This document shows positions 1 through 8,336 of a DNA stretch of 32,354 nucleotides, in pieces. Position 1 is the stretch's first letter. Each line of letters begins with the position of its first letter. The stretch spans positions 1 to 32,354 of the forward strand of contig CAMNAJ010000005.1 of the NCBI GenBank assembly GCA_946530935.1, written 5' to 3'. The position numbers and the translations under genes are program-made. The stretch comes from an uncultured Candidatus Saccharibacteria bacterium (GTDB lineage Bacteria; Patescibacteriota; Saccharimonadia; Saccharimonadales; Saccharimonadaceae). Below the pieces are notes generated by a model. It was not told where the DNA came from. It ran no database searches and was given only the letters and a program-made list of their open reading frames with translations.

Positions 1-257
1 TTCATCTTAATAAGGTTGAACTTATTAAATGTGGTAATGGTAAGAGAATTGATGCAGAGCGTGAGCAGTGGAGCGATGGTGTAAACCTACTCTGTATCCG
101 CCCAGGTGTAGTAATTGCATATGACAGAAACTTTGTAACGAACCAGACGCTTCGCCGTCATGGTATTAAAGTAATTGAAATCCCGAGTTCCGAATTGTCA
201 CGTGGCCGTGGTGGTTCGCACTGTATGAGCATGGCATTAGTGAGAGAGGAGGAGTAG
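1..257 (+). CDS. arcA: Arginine deiminase, C-terminal part (cut by window edge)
   Basis: The reading frame is open from base 3 to a TAG stop and gives the last 84 residues of arginine deiminase, which converts arginine to citrulline and ammonia in the cytoplasm. Seen directly: the segment [11 protein letters not shown], then [14 protein letters not shown], then the catalytic-cysteine motif GGSHCMSM close to the C-terminus, all typical of bacterial ArcA. The start lies outside the window. The next gene, 61 bases on, is an antiporter of the family that serves arginine/ornithine exchange, which supports an arginine deiminase role. The agmatine deiminase at 4701 is a separate, related enzyme. Confidence 0.95.
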   Translation, partial: HLNKVELIKCGNGKRIDAEREQWSDGVNLLCIRPGVVIAYDRNFVTNQTLRRHGIKVIEIPSSELSRGRGGSHCMSMALVREEE

Positions 258-318
258 AGAAGGAGAGTCTAGGTAAAGTTTGTTGTGGGGGATAATACTT
301 AATTAAAAAGGAAGAAAA

Positions 319-2040
319 ATGTTTAAGAAGAAAAATCGTAAAAAATCTAGTCGAGCAATGCTGTCTGCATACTCGATCATCATGATTTTGATTGTACTTC
401 TTGGTATTTTGTCTCATGTTTTGCCAAAGGCAAAATATCAAGTTGTTACCCCAGAAGATGCGGCTCCACTTCTTGAGCTTGAAACCGTAACTACTGAGGA
501 CGAGCCAGCTCCGGCTGGTGAAGCTATTCCACTAGAAGTTGGCCCTGTGACTGTACTTGAAGGTGGAACAGTCGACAGTGTTGACGCCGTTGCCCCAGCA
601 ACTACAGACGCTGCGACTACTGAAGAAGAAACAACTACATACGAATCTCTCGAAGATTGTGAAGAAGCTAATGGCGAAGGCACTTGTGCTCTTGTCGACG
701 GTTCCGGTGTAGTTGGTGCTAAACTATTTCAAATCCTAAAGGCGCCAATTCTTGGCTTTGCGGATGCCATTGATGTATGTATCTTTGTAATGGTACTTGG
801 TGGCTTCCTAGCTGTAATGGCTAAAACCAAAGCCCTTGAAACTGGTATTAAGATTTTAGTGAAGAAACTTAAAGGGAAAGAATATCTACTTATTCTTCTT
901 CTTATGTTCATCTTCTCGATTCTTGGTACAACTTACGGTTTCCTTGAAGAAAGCGTTGGTTTCTATGTACTCATTGCCGCAACAATGTTTGCTGCAGGCA
1001 TGGATCCACTCGTTGGTGTTGCAACTATCCTTCTTGGTGCGGGTTCTGGTGTGCTTGGTTCTACCATTAACCCATTTGCAACTGGTGTAGCAGTTTCTGC
1101 CATGAAAGATGCCGGTATCGAATTTAATAATGGTACCGTAATTCTAATTGGTGTGATTCTTTGGCTCACTACACTTGCAGTTTCTGCATTCTTTGTAATA
1201 CGTTACGCAAAGAAAGTTCAACGTGATAAAGGTTCAACATTCCTTAGTCTTCGCGAACAAGCAGCAGCAGAGAAGAAATATGGCAAATACCTTGAAGCAC
1301 AAGGTGATGATATCAAGCTTTCTGGCAAGCAGATTGCTTCCCTCATCGTTTTCGCATTTTCATTCGTAGTAATGATTATTGGCTTTGTGCCATGGGGCGA
1401 ATTCTTTGAAAATAGTATCTTCTCTCAAATGCATGATGCACTTGGTGGCTTTCTTGGTGGCGGTTTAACTGGTGAAGCACTTGGTGATTGGTGGTTCTAT
1501 GAAGCAGCTCTTTGGTTCTTCTTAATTTCCATCGTTATATCGCTCATCAACCATGAAGGTGAACATGGCTATGTAGATACATTTATTGATGGTGCAGACG
1601 ACATGATCGGTGTAGTTCTTGTGATTGCAGTCGCTCGTGGTGCATCTGTACTTATGAGCCAAACATACTTAGACAACTTCATTGTCTATAATGCTTCGAA
1701 TTTCTTGGCAACTTTGCCAGAAATGGCATTCGTACCTTTGAACTATTTGCTCCATGTGGTACTTTCGGTCTTAGTACCGTCATCTTCTGGTCTTGCAACA
1801 CTTTCGACGCCGATTATTGCGCCGGTGGCTGCAAACCTTGGTTACAGTACAAACGTGGCTGCAATGACGATTGTCGCAGCAAATGGTCTTGTGAATCTCA
1901 TCACGCCAACTTGTGGTGCAATCATGGGTGGCCTCGCACTTGCCAAAGTTGATTACTCGACTTGGTTTAAGTGGGGGATTAGAGTAGTAGCATGTATCGC
2001 GGTAGTAAATATCGTAGTACTTTGCCTATTCTCAATTTAA
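319..2040 (+). CDS. YfcC-family basic amino acid antiporter (ArcD-like), with an unusual acidic external loop
   Basis: A 573-residue multi-pass membrane protein. Residues about 14-35 form the first membrane segment, and the body from about residue 135 matches the YfcC / COG1288 family (LKAPILGFADAIDV, then GTTYGFLEESVGFY, and near the end PTCGAIMGGLALAKV). Members of this family act as arginine/ornithine antiporters in some streptococcal arc operons, and the position right after arcA supports that here. Odd feature: between the first membrane segment and the conserved core there is a loop of about 95 residues rich in Thr, Ala, Glu and Pro, with a CEEANGEGTC cysteine pair, longer than I expect for the family. 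An AAGGA ribosome site precedes the ATG. Substrate is inferred. Confidence 0.85.
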   Translation: MFKKKNRKKSSRAMLSAYSIIMILIVLLGILSHVLPKAKYQVVTPEDAAPLLELETVTTEDEPAPAGEAIPLEVGPVTVLEGGTVDSVDAVAPATTDAATTEEETTTYESLEDCEEANGEGTCALVDGSGVVGAKLFQILKAPILGFADAIDVCIFVMVLGGFLAVMAKTKALETGIKILVKKLKGKEYLLILLLMFIFSILGTTYGFLEESVGFYVLIAATMFAAGMDPLVGVATILLGAGSGVLGSTINPFATGVAVSAMKDAGIEFNNGTVILIGVILWLTTLAVSAFFVIRYAKKVQRDKGSTFLSLREQAAAEKKYGKYLEAQGDDIKLSGKQIASLIVFAFSFVVMIIGFVPWGEFFENSIFSQMHDALGGFLGGGLTGEALGDWWFYEAALWFFLISIVISLINHEGEHGYVDTFIDGADDMIGVVLVIAVARGASVLMSQTYLDNFIVYNASNFLATLPEMAFVPLNYLLHVVLSVLVPSSSGLATLSTPIIAPVAANLGYSTNVAAMTIVAANGLVNLITPTCGAIMGGLALAKVDYSTWFKWGIRVVACIAVVNIVVLCLFSI

Positions 2041-2058
2041 AACACAAACAATAAAGCA

Positions 2059-2090
2059 ATCCGCTCCAATAAAATGGGGCGGATTTTTTT
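2059..2090 (+). terminator. Rho-independent terminator after the arcA-antiporter unit
   Basis: A 9-base-pair stem (ATCCGCTCC with GGGGCGGAT, one G-U pair), an 8-base loop and a run of seven T directly after the stem. It closes the arginine unit and separates it from the agmatine operon. Confidence 0.93.
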
Positions 2091-2098
2091 AAAAATGC

Positions 2099-2127
2099 TT
2101 GTGCTTAAAACAAACTTAAATTATAAT
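2099..2127 (+). promoter_or_regulatory. Promoter of the agmatine operon, leaderless type
   Basis: TTGTGC at 2099-2104 and a perfect TATAAT at 2122-2127 are separated by 17 bases. The ATG of the first gene is 7 bases after the -10 box, so transcription should start at or beside the start codon. No Shine-Dalgarno sequence is present. Confidence 0.75.
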
Positions 2128-2134
2128 GTGAATC

Positions 2135-3148
2135 ATGGATGGTTATACATTAACGCATAAAACGCCGTCGCGTAAGGATTTTATCGATACTGCAGATTTT
2201 GATCAATCTGAGATTAAAGATATTATCACTACTTCGCGTACGGTGAGAGACTATATTAAGGGTGGCGGTTGGTTAAACGCGCTATTCCATAAATCTCTTG
2301 GTATGATTTTCGAACAAAAATCAACCAGAACTAGAGTGTCGTTTGAAGTTGCGATGGAACAACTTGGTGGACATGCACTAAATCTTGCTCCGGGCGCAAT
2401 TCAGCTTGGTAAGCATGAAACGATTAATGACACAGCAAAGGTGCTCGGCCGTATGTGTGACTTAATAATGTCACGTGTAGATCGTCACGAATCAATTAAG
2501 GCTTTGGCAGAATTTGCAAAAGTGCCAGTTATTAACGGCATGAGCGATAGATGTCATCCAACGCAAGGTATTGGCGATATGATTACGATTGTTGATAACT
2601 TGCCAGAAAAGCCAATGAATGAAATAAAAGTTGTCTTTGTTGGTGACGCAACACAAGTTTGTAACACGCTTTGCGATATGACTACAAAGATGGGTATGAA
2701 TTTTGTGCATTATGGCCCAGAAAATCATAAGATTGATGAAGAGTGGCTTGAAATTGGTCGTAAAAACGTTGAGAAATATGGTGGTTCTGTAGCTTGGTCA
2801 GATGATCCTGAATGCCTTAAAGGTGCTGACTTTATTTATACTGATGTTTGGTACGGTCTTTATGATAAAGAGACGCCGAAAGAAGTTTATATGGCGGACT
2901 TTTATCCTAAATACCAGGTAAACGACGAATTAATGGCTTCAACTGGTAATCCAAACTGCAAGTTTTTGCATTGCTTGCCAGCTAGCCGTAATGAAGAAGT
3001 GACTGATTCAGTATTAGACGGACCAAATTCTCTTGCTTGGGATGAAGCAGAGAATCGTCTAACTGCGCAGCGGGGGTTAGTATTGTATTTTTCCGGAGTA
3101 GCACAAGCTACACTCGATTATATAAAACAACAAAAGGAGGCTAATTAA
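2135..3148 (+). CDS. aguB: Putrescine carbamoyltransferase
   Basis: A 337-residue carbamoyltransferase that converts N-carbamoylputrescine and phosphate to putrescine and carbamoyl phosphate (the catabolic direction). Seen directly: the carbamoyl-phosphate site STRTRVSFE, HPTQG, and HCLPASR. Where ornithine carbamoyltransferases carry an SMG loop, this protein has DVWYGLYDKE, the form I know from Enterococcus putrescine carbamoyltransferase; the motifs VFVGDATQVC and GMNFVHYGPE also match that enzyme. The gene order carbamoyltransferase-antiporter-agmatine deiminase is the aguB-aguD-aguA order of lactic acid bacteria. An automatic call of ornithine carbamoyltransferase (argF/arcB) would be the likely misannotation. 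The ATG is leaderless behind a good promoter. Confidence 0.9.
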   Translation: MDGYTLTHKTPSRKDFIDTADFDQSEIKDIITTSRTVRDYIKGGGWLNALFHKSLGMIFEQKSTRTRVSFEVAMEQLGGHALNLAPGAIQLGKHETINDTAKVLGRMCDLIMSRVDRHESIKALAEFAKVPVINGMSDRCHPTQGIGDMITIVDNLPEKPMNEIKVVFVGDATQVCNTLCDMTTKMGMNFVHYGPENHKIDEEWLEIGRKNVEKYGGSVAWSDDPECLKGADFIYTDVWYGLYDKETPKEVYMADFYPKYQVNDELMASTGNPNCKFLHCLPASRNEEVTDSVLDGPNSLAWDEAENRLTAQRGLVLYFSGVAQATLDYIKQQKEAN

Positions 3149-4611
3149 TGCCAAAGAAGAAATATAAATTCAGGCTGTTTAGCGCTGTGCTCGCTACGGT
3201 CTGTATAATCTTGGTGGGAGATGCGGTAGCGCCAACTGCGGCCATCGGTAACTCGATGTACCTATGGTGGGCAGTCATGCTTATCGGTTTCTTCGTACCA
3301 TACGCACTTATTAGTGCAGAACTCGGTACACAGTATCCGTCCGAAGGCGGTATGTATACCTGGATTAAAAAAGCCTTCGGTAAGAAGTGGGCTTCGAGAG
3401 TAGCTTGGTTTTACTGGGTAAACTATCCACTTTGGATTGCGTCTCTAGCAGATCTCATTACTACCATGCTTATGCAAATGTTTGGCATTGAGATGGAAAT
3501 GTGGATGGTACTTGCAATTCAAGTATTCTACATTATACTTGTTACAATTCTCGGTATGCTTCGCATCTCGCAATCTGATGTCGTGTCTAATATTGGTGCA
3601 CTTATCAAGATTGTTCTTCTCGGTGCAATTGGTGTGCTCGGTTTTTATGTACTCTTCACAAAAGGTACAGCTAACCCAATTGAGTCATGGCACGATGTGG
3701 TGCCACTAGCATCTGCTGAAGGCGGAATTGATTGGGCCGGTCTTTCATTTGTCTCGCTCATTATTTTCAACATGCTCGGGTTCGAGGTTGTTGGTACATT
3801 CTATGATGATATGGATCAACCAAAGAAACAAATTCCTAAAGCAATTATTCTTGGTGGTATCCTTATTGCGATTTTCTACATTTTGCCATCATTTGGTATG
3901 GGTGTAGCAATTCCATACGAGGAACTCGAAACTAATACTGGTTTCCTAGATTCCTATAATGTATTGCTTGCAAATGCGGGCTTTGCGGAAGCTGCGATTC
4001 AGTCTATTACGATTGTGGTCGGTGGTCTCTTTATATTAACTTTGATTTCAAATATTTCTTCATGGAATTTCGGCGTTTATTCAGTAATTGCATTCGCTGC
4101 TGAAGATGGCATGTTCCCGAAATCTTGGAAGAAACGCAATAAAGACGGTGTGCCATATGTGGTCGGCATTTGGACTGGCTTAGTGTCGATCGTTCTAGCT
4201 GTAGCAGGTATCATTCTTGCATACTGCTTCCCAGAATGGGAAGATGGTTCTAACCTCTTCTGGGCATTTTTCGACTTGTCACTCGTGTGTCTTCTTTTGT
4301 CGTACATCCCAATGTTTGCGGCATTTATCAAGTTGCACAAGAATGGCAAGCAAGTTCAGAATGGTTACTGGGTTAATGTTGGTACAGTTATGAGATGGTT
4401 GATGGGCGTAGTTCCTCTACTCCTTCTCTTCATTTCATTATTCTTCACATTTATCCCAGAATTTAGCATTGAAGCAATCCAGGATAATATGACTTTGATT
4501 GTAAGCTCGGTAGTTTGTATCGTAATTGGCGAAGTACTAGTTGCTAGAATGACAATCAATGACAGAAGGAAGAAACTCGAAAGAAAAAGTAGAGCAGCTT
4601 TAAAGCGTTAA
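3148..4611 (+). CDS. aguD: APC-family amino acid permease, probable agmatine/putrescine antiporter
   Basis: A 487-residue membrane protein with about twelve hydrophobic segments and the APC-superfamily look: a Gly/Ala-rich first helix followed by SAELGTQYPSEGGMYTWIKKA, and FEVVGTFYDDMDQPKKQIPKA in the middle. Its ATG shares a base with the aguB stop (TAATG), and a strong AAAGGAGG at 3133-3140 sits just before it, so translation is coupled. It lies between putrescine carbamoyltransferase and agmatine deiminase, the place of AguD in lactic acid bacteria, where the protein swaps external agmatine for internal putrescine. The family is clear from sequence; the substrate rests on context. An arginine or glutamate/GABA-type exchanger cannot be excluded. 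Confidence 0.82.
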   Translation: MPKKKYKFRLFSAVLATVCIILVGDAVAPTAAIGNSMYLWWAVMLIGFFVPYALISAELGTQYPSEGGMYTWIKKAFGKKWASRVAWFYWVNYPLWIASLADLITTMLMQMFGIEMEMWMVLAIQVFYIILVTILGMLRISQSDVVSNIGALIKIVLLGAIGVLGFYVLFTKGTANPIESWHDVVPLASAEGGIDWAGLSFVSLIIFNMLGFEVVGTFYDDMDQPKKQIPKAIILGGILIAIFYILPSFGMGVAIPYEELETNTGFLDSYNVLLANAGFAEAAIQSITIVVGGLFILTLISNISSWNFGVYSVIAFAAEDGMFPKSWKKRNKDGVPYVVGIWTGLVSIVLAVAGIILAYCFPEWEDGSNLFWAFFDLSLVCLLLSYIPMFAAFIKLHKNGKQVQNGYWVNVGTVMRWLMGVVPLLLLFISLFFTFIPEFSIEAIQDNMTLIVSSVVCIVIGEVLVARMTINDRRKKLERKSRAALKR

Positions 4612-4628
4612 ACAAACATTAAAAAGGG

Positions 4629-4674
4629 TGGCAACTTAGTAATGTCTGGCTATTGTCAGCATGCTAAGTTGCCA
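4629..4674 (+). repeat. Perfect 11-bp inverted repeat between aguD and aguA
   Basis: TGGCAACTTAG at 4629-4639 and its exact reverse complement at 4664-4674 frame a 24-base loop that contains a further small CTG/CAG stem. The RNA would form a stable hairpin just upstream of the aguA ribosome site. There is no T-run after it on this strand, so it is not an ordinary terminator; an RNA-processing, mRNA-stability or translation-control role is possible. Confidence 0.7.
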
Positions 4675-4700
4675 TTAATAGTATAAAGAAAGGAAATTAA

Positions 4701-5795
4701 ATGAAATTACAATCAACACCAAAGCAAGATGGATTCTATATGCCATCAGAATTAGCACCACATAAGTGTACTTATCTTTTGTGGCCAGAGAGGCCAGATA
4801 ACTGGCGCGAAGGCGCAAAGCCAGCACAAAAGGCATTTCGTGAAGTGGTTGAGGTAATCGCAAAACACGAGCCAGTAGTACTTGGTGTAAATCAGTCGCA
4901 GTATTTGCACGTACTTGGTATGAATATGCCAAACGTGTCGGTAGTTGAAATTTCAAATAATGACTCTTGGATTCGCGATTCAGGTGCGACCATGGTTATT
5001 AATGGTAAAGGCGACATTAGAGCAGTAGACTGGGGCTTTAATGGTTATGGTGGGATGACTGACGGTATTTATTATCCTTGGGATTTTGATGACTATGTAG
5101 GTGCAAAAATGGCTAATATCGAAAAAACTGATCGTTATGTGCCAGAAGATTTTGTGCTTGAAGGTGGTTCTATTCATACTGATGGTGAAGGTACACTTCT
5201 CGTAACGGAAGAAACTTTGCTCTCTGAAGGACGCAACCCGGGTAAAAGCAAAGAAGAGATTGAGGCAATCCTTAAGGAATATACTGGTGCTGAAAAAGTG
5301 CTCTGGCTTCCTTATGGCGTATATAAAGACGAGGATACGAATGGTCACGTTGATAATATTTGTCAGTTCGTGGCGCCAGGTAAAGTAGTTCTTGCTTGGG
5401 AAGATAACCCAAATGATCCGCAGCATGAGCGTTCACAAGTAGACTATGATTATTTGATGAACGAAACGGATGCTAAGGGTCGCAAGATTGAGATTGTTAA
5501 GATTCACGTGCCAAATGTAATTACTATTACTAAGGAAGAGTCTGAAGGTGTTGATGTGGTAGAAGGCACGTTCCCACGCAATGAAGGCGATCGCTTGCCT
5601 GCTTCATATATTAATTATTACAACTGTAATGGTGCAATTATCTTGCCAGTCTTTAATGACCCACACGATGAAGAAGCCGTGCGCACGCTTCAGGAGCTAT
5701 TCCCAGACCGTGTAATTGAAACAGTTTACGCTAGGGAAATTTTGCTTGGCGGTGGTAATATTCACTGTATTACACAACAAGTACCAAAAGCTTAA
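4701..5795 (+). CDS. aguA: Agmatine deiminase
   Basis: A 364-residue enzyme that hydrolyses agmatine to N-carbamoylputrescine and ammonia. Almost exactly the length of Enterococcus AguA (about 365). Motifs in order: STPKQDGFYMP at the N-terminus, NNDSWIRDSG near residue 90, DFVLEGGSIH near residue 155, GHVDN near residue 215, and the catalytic-cysteine motif GGGNIHCITQQ with Cys at about 356. These are the features of the agmatine deiminase branch of the guanidino-group-modifying superfamily. AAAGG lies 9 bases upstream of the ATG, and the gene ends the operon before a strong terminator. All catalytic motifs I can judge are intact. Confidence 0.95.
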   Translation: MKLQSTPKQDGFYMPSELAPHKCTYLLWPERPDNWREGAKPAQKAFREVVEVIAKHEPVVLGVNQSQYLHVLGMNMPNVSVVEISNNDSWIRDSGATMVINGKGDIRAVDWGFNGYGGMTDGIYYPWDFDDYVGAKMANIEKTDRYVPEDFVLEGGSIHTDGEGTLLVTEETLLSEGRNPGKSKEEIEAILKEYTGAEKVLWLPYGVYKDEDTNGHVDNICQFVAPGKVVLAWEDNPNDPQHERSQVDYDYLMNETDAKGRKIEIVKIHVPNVITITKEESEGVDVVEGTFPRNEGDRLPASYINYYNCNGAIILPVFNDPHDEEAVRTLQELFPDRVIETVYAREILLGGGNIHCITQQVPKA

Positions 5796-5808
5796 AAGTT
5801 AACAAAAA

Positions 5809-5834
5809 ATCCGGTCTTTAAGGGCCGGATTTTT
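5809..5834 (+). terminator. Terminator of the agmatine operon
   Basis: An 8-base-pair stem (ATCCGGTC with GGCCGGAT, one G-U pair), 6-base loop and TTTT tail. The tail runs straight into the extended -10 promoter of gpmI. Confidence 0.9.
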
Positions 5835-5844
5835 GTGCTATAAT
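5834..5844 (+). promoter_or_regulatory. gpmI promoter, extended -10 (TGTGCTATAAT)
   Basis: TGTGC followed by a perfect TATAAT; the gpmI ATG lies 6 bases downstream, so the transcript should be leaderless. The same 11-base string occurs before galU and radA. Confidence 0.75.
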
Positions 5845-5850
5845 ATGCTT

Positions 5851-7443
5851 ATGGATAAGCTACAGTATGATGGGCCTGTAGTGCTCGCAATATTAGATGG
5901 TGTTGGTCTTGCGCCAGATGGTCCGGGTAATGCCGTATCAAAAGCAAGGACTAATTTTCTTGGTAAAGCCGCAAGAGAATATTTTCATATCGCACTAAAT
6001 GCTTCTGGTGAAGCGGTTGGGCTAACCCCAGAGCAAATGGGAAATTCTGAGGTTGGTCATAATACGATTGGAGCTGGTAAATCAATTAAGCATGGAATTG
6101 CACGTGCAAACGAAGCCATCAATTCGGGCGAGTGCTTTAATTCCGAAGCCTGGAAAGGCGTGATTTATCAGGTCAAAAAAGAAGGTGAACATACATTACA
6201 TTTTGCTGGTATTTTTTCAGATGGTGGCGTACATAGCCACATTGAGCATCTTGAAAGCATGATTGAAAGAGCATATCGTGATGGTGTTCGCAAGATGCGG
6301 ATTCACGCGGTGTTTGATGGACGTGATGTGGCGCCACAATCAGAACCAAAATATATCGATAGAATTGAAGATTTCGCGAAAAAATTCCCAGATGCAGACA
6401 TTAAAATTGCTTCTGGTGGTGGCAGAATGGTATTTGTAGCAGATCGGTACGAAAACGATTGGCAGGTTGTAGCTCGTGGTTGGGATGCGATGGTTAATGG
6501 TGAGGCAGACTATTATTTTAAATCTGCAGATGAGGCTATTCAGGTTCTTAGGCGCCTGAATCCAGAAGTGCAGGACCAGAATCTTCCACCGTTCGTAATT
6601 GTAGATGAAAACGAAAAACCGGTTGGACAAATAAAAAAAGGTGATGCAGTAGTTTATTATGATTTTCGCGCTGATAGGGCGATTGAAATTTCGATGGCGT
6701 TCACTTATTGGGATTTTCCGTATTTTAACCGTGGTGATTTCCAGCCAAGCGACGTTTATTTTGCCGGGCTTACAGAATATAATTCAGATACTCACGTTCC
6801 GGAACATCGTTTGTTTGAACCGACTGTTATTAGTAATACACTAAGTAAGTTTTTGTCTGAGCGCAAATTAAAACAGTATGCAATTTCAGAAACGGTTAAA
6901 TTTGGTCATATTACTTATTATTTTAATGGTGATAGTTATGAACCAAATAAAGGTGAAGTATTTAAAGAAATTGAATCTTATACAGAACCATTTGAGACGC
7001 GTCCATGGATGAAATGTGCAGAAATTACCGATGAACTACTGGATAATTTAGAAAAATTCGATTTTGTGCGTGTGAATTTTCCGGGTGGCGACATGGTTGG
7101 CCATACGGCAGATATGGAAGCGACTATTGTTGCAATGGAATCGATTGATTTGTCACTTGCAAGAATTGCGAAGAAAGTTGATGAGCTTGGTGGTGTGCTG
7201 ATTATAGCAGCAGATCACGGTAATGCAGAGGAACTCTTAGATAAGGATGGCAATAAAAAGACATCACATACACTTAATAAAATACCTTGTATTATCTATG
7301 ACAATACTGAAAACCGTTACAAGTATAATACGGTGCCGGTTTATGAGCCAGGACTTGCTAATTTAGCTTCAACGATTGCTATACTCCTAGGGCAAAACGA
7401 TTACCCTGATTCTTGGGAGAAACCACTGATTTCTGTGCTATAA
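5851..7443 (+). CDS. gpmI: 2,3-bisphosphoglycerate-independent phosphoglycerate mutase
   Basis: A 530-residue glycolytic enzyme interconverting 3- and 2-phosphoglycerate with bound Mn ions. Seen directly: VVLAILDGVGLAPDG at the N-terminus, the phosphoserine loop MGNSEVGHNTIGAG with the catalytic Ser at residue 66, FDGRDVAPQS, GGRMVFVADRYENDW, and the metal site AADHGNAEEL near the C-terminus. Slightly longer than the usual 510 or so. The frame is open from a TTG at 5833, but that codon is inside the terminator/promoter; the ATG at 5851, 6 bases after TATAAT, fits the family N-terminus. The last codons overlap the galU promoter. Confidence 0.96.
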   Translation: MDKLQYDGPVVLAILDGVGLAPDGPGNAVSKARTNFLGKAAREYFHIALNASGEAVGLTPEQMGNSEVGHNTIGAGKSIKHGIARANEAINSGECFNSEAWKGVIYQVKKEGEHTLHFAGIFSDGGVHSHIEHLESMIERAYRDGVRKMRIHAVFDGRDVAPQSEPKYIDRIEDFAKKFPDADIKIASGGGRMVFVADRYENDWQVVARGWDAMVNGEADYYFKSADEAIQVLRRLNPEVQDQNLPPFVIVDENEKPVGQIKKGDAVVYYDFRADRAIEISMAFTYWDFPYFNRGDFQPSDVYFAGLTEYNSDTHVPEHRLFEPTVISNTLSKFLSERKLKQYAISETVKFGHITYYFNGDSYEPNKGEVFKEIESYTEPFETRPWMKCAEITDELLDNLEKFDFVRVNFPGGDMVGHTADMEATIVAMESIDLSLARIAKKVDELGGVLIIAADHGNAEELLDKDGNKKTSHTLNKIPCIIYDNTENRYKYNTVPVYEPGLANLASTIAILLGQNDYPDSWEKPLISVL

Positions 7444-7444
7444 T
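7434..7444 (+). promoter_or_regulatory. galU promoter inside the end of gpmI (TGTGCTATAAT)
   Basis: The TAA stop of gpmI (7441-7443) is part of the TATAAT box. The galU ATG follows after 9 bases, with no ribosome site. Confidence 0.72.
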
Positions 7445-7453
7445 TAGGGCATT

Positions 7454-8284
7454 ATGATTACGAAAGCTATTATCCCGGTTGCGGGATGGGGGACTAGGCG
7501 TCTTCCTATTACTAAGATTATTGAAAAATCAATGCTTCCTGTGGGAAATCGTCCACTTGTGGACTATTCGGTGCAGGAGTTAATAAAGGCCGGTGTAAAA
7601 GATATTTACATGGTGATTTCTAATACTGAGCCGTGCCAAGTGCAAGAATTTTACAAGGATAATTTAGCACTTAATCAATATTTGATTGAACGCGGTAAAG
7701 AAGATAGATTGAAACTAGCAAAAACTCTGCCTGATGATGTTACGATTCATTATACTGTGCAAGATCCAGCAAGTAAGTACGGAACTGCAGTACCAATTGC
7801 ATTAGTAGTAAAAGAGTATAAGATTGACGAACCAGTGCTTGTATTTATGGGCGATGATTTTATTTGGAATCCGAATGGCGAATCTGCTGCTGAGGCACTT
7901 ATTAAGGCGTCTGGAGAAAAGGAAGAATCGGCGATTCTAGGTGTTGAGATTCCAAAGGAAAAAGTAAAAAAATACGGTGTTTTATCTGAAAAAGATGGCA
8001 AGTTGGTTGGTGTAGTTGAAAAACCAGAACCAGAAGATGCTCCTTCGAATTTGATTAATGTTTCGAAGTATATAATGGCACCGGAACTTCTTGAAAGAAT
8101 TGTAAAGTACGTTGATGAACACGACTTTGGGCCAAAAGACCAAGAATACATGGTGACGGATCCAATTGATGAATTCATTAAGGACGGCGGCGTAATGCGT
8201 GTTGCGCCTACTACTGGTGAATACCTCGATGGTGGTTCTGTTGAGGGTTGGCTTCATGCCAATAATGTTGTTTGCAACTCTTAG
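7454..8284 (+). CDS. galU: UTP-glucose-1-phosphate uridylyltransferase-type nucleotidyltransferase
   Basis: A 276-residue sugar-phosphate nucleotidyltransferase, cytoplasmic, expected to make UDP-glucose for surface polysaccharide or glycolipid. Seen: a nucleotide-binding N-terminus AIIPVAGWGTRRLPITK followed by KSMLPVGNRPLVDY; VFMGDDF for the metal-binding Asp near residue 135; VEKPEPEDAPSNL; and a C-terminal TGEYLDGGSVEGWL. These follow the GalU pattern, with GWGTRR in place of the more usual GLGTR(F/M). A glucose-1-phosphate thymidylyltransferase or other hexose-1-phosphate specificity is possible. It is a single-gene unit between gpmI and the heat-shock-type promoter of clpC. Confidence 0.82.
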   Translation: MITKAIIPVAGWGTRRLPITKIIEKSMLPVGNRPLVDYSVQELIKAGVKDIYMVISNTEPCQVQEFYKDNLALNQYLIERGKEDRLKLAKTLPDDVTIHYTVQDPASKYGTAVPIALVVKEYKIDEPVLVFMGDDFIWNPNGESAAEALIKASGEKEESAILGVEIPKEKVKKYGVLSEKDGKLVGVVEKPEPEDAPSNLINVSKYIMAPELLERIVKYVDEHDFGPKDQEYMVTDPIDEFIKDGGVMRVAPTTGEYLDGGSVEGWLHANNVVCNS

Positions 8285-8309
8285 CTTAAAACAGATTAAA
8301 AAATCTAAA

Positions 8310-8336
8310 TTAGCACTCTTGCATAATGAGTGCTAA
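8310..8336 (+). promoter_or_regulatory. CIRCE operator (HrcA binding site)
   Basis: A perfect match to the known CIRCE element: TTAGCACTC, 9-base spacer, GAGTGCTAA. Three more flanking bases on each side also pair, giving 12-base arms at 8307-8339. CIRCE is the operator of the heat-shock repressor HrcA, so clpC-clpP should be derepressed by heat or protein damage. hrcA itself is not in the window. Confidence 0.95.

Noticed and set aside
2135-3148. Ornithine carbamoyltransferase (argF/arcB) as the name for this gene
   Set aside because: The SMG loop of ornithine enzymes is replaced by DVWYGLY, other motifs match Enterococcus putrescine carbamoyltransferase, and the neighbours are an antiporter and agmatine deiminase.
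4980-5426. 148-residue open frame on the minus strand inside aguA
   Set aside because: Wholly antisense to a conserved enzyme, no ribosome site or promoter, composition typical of a shadow frame.
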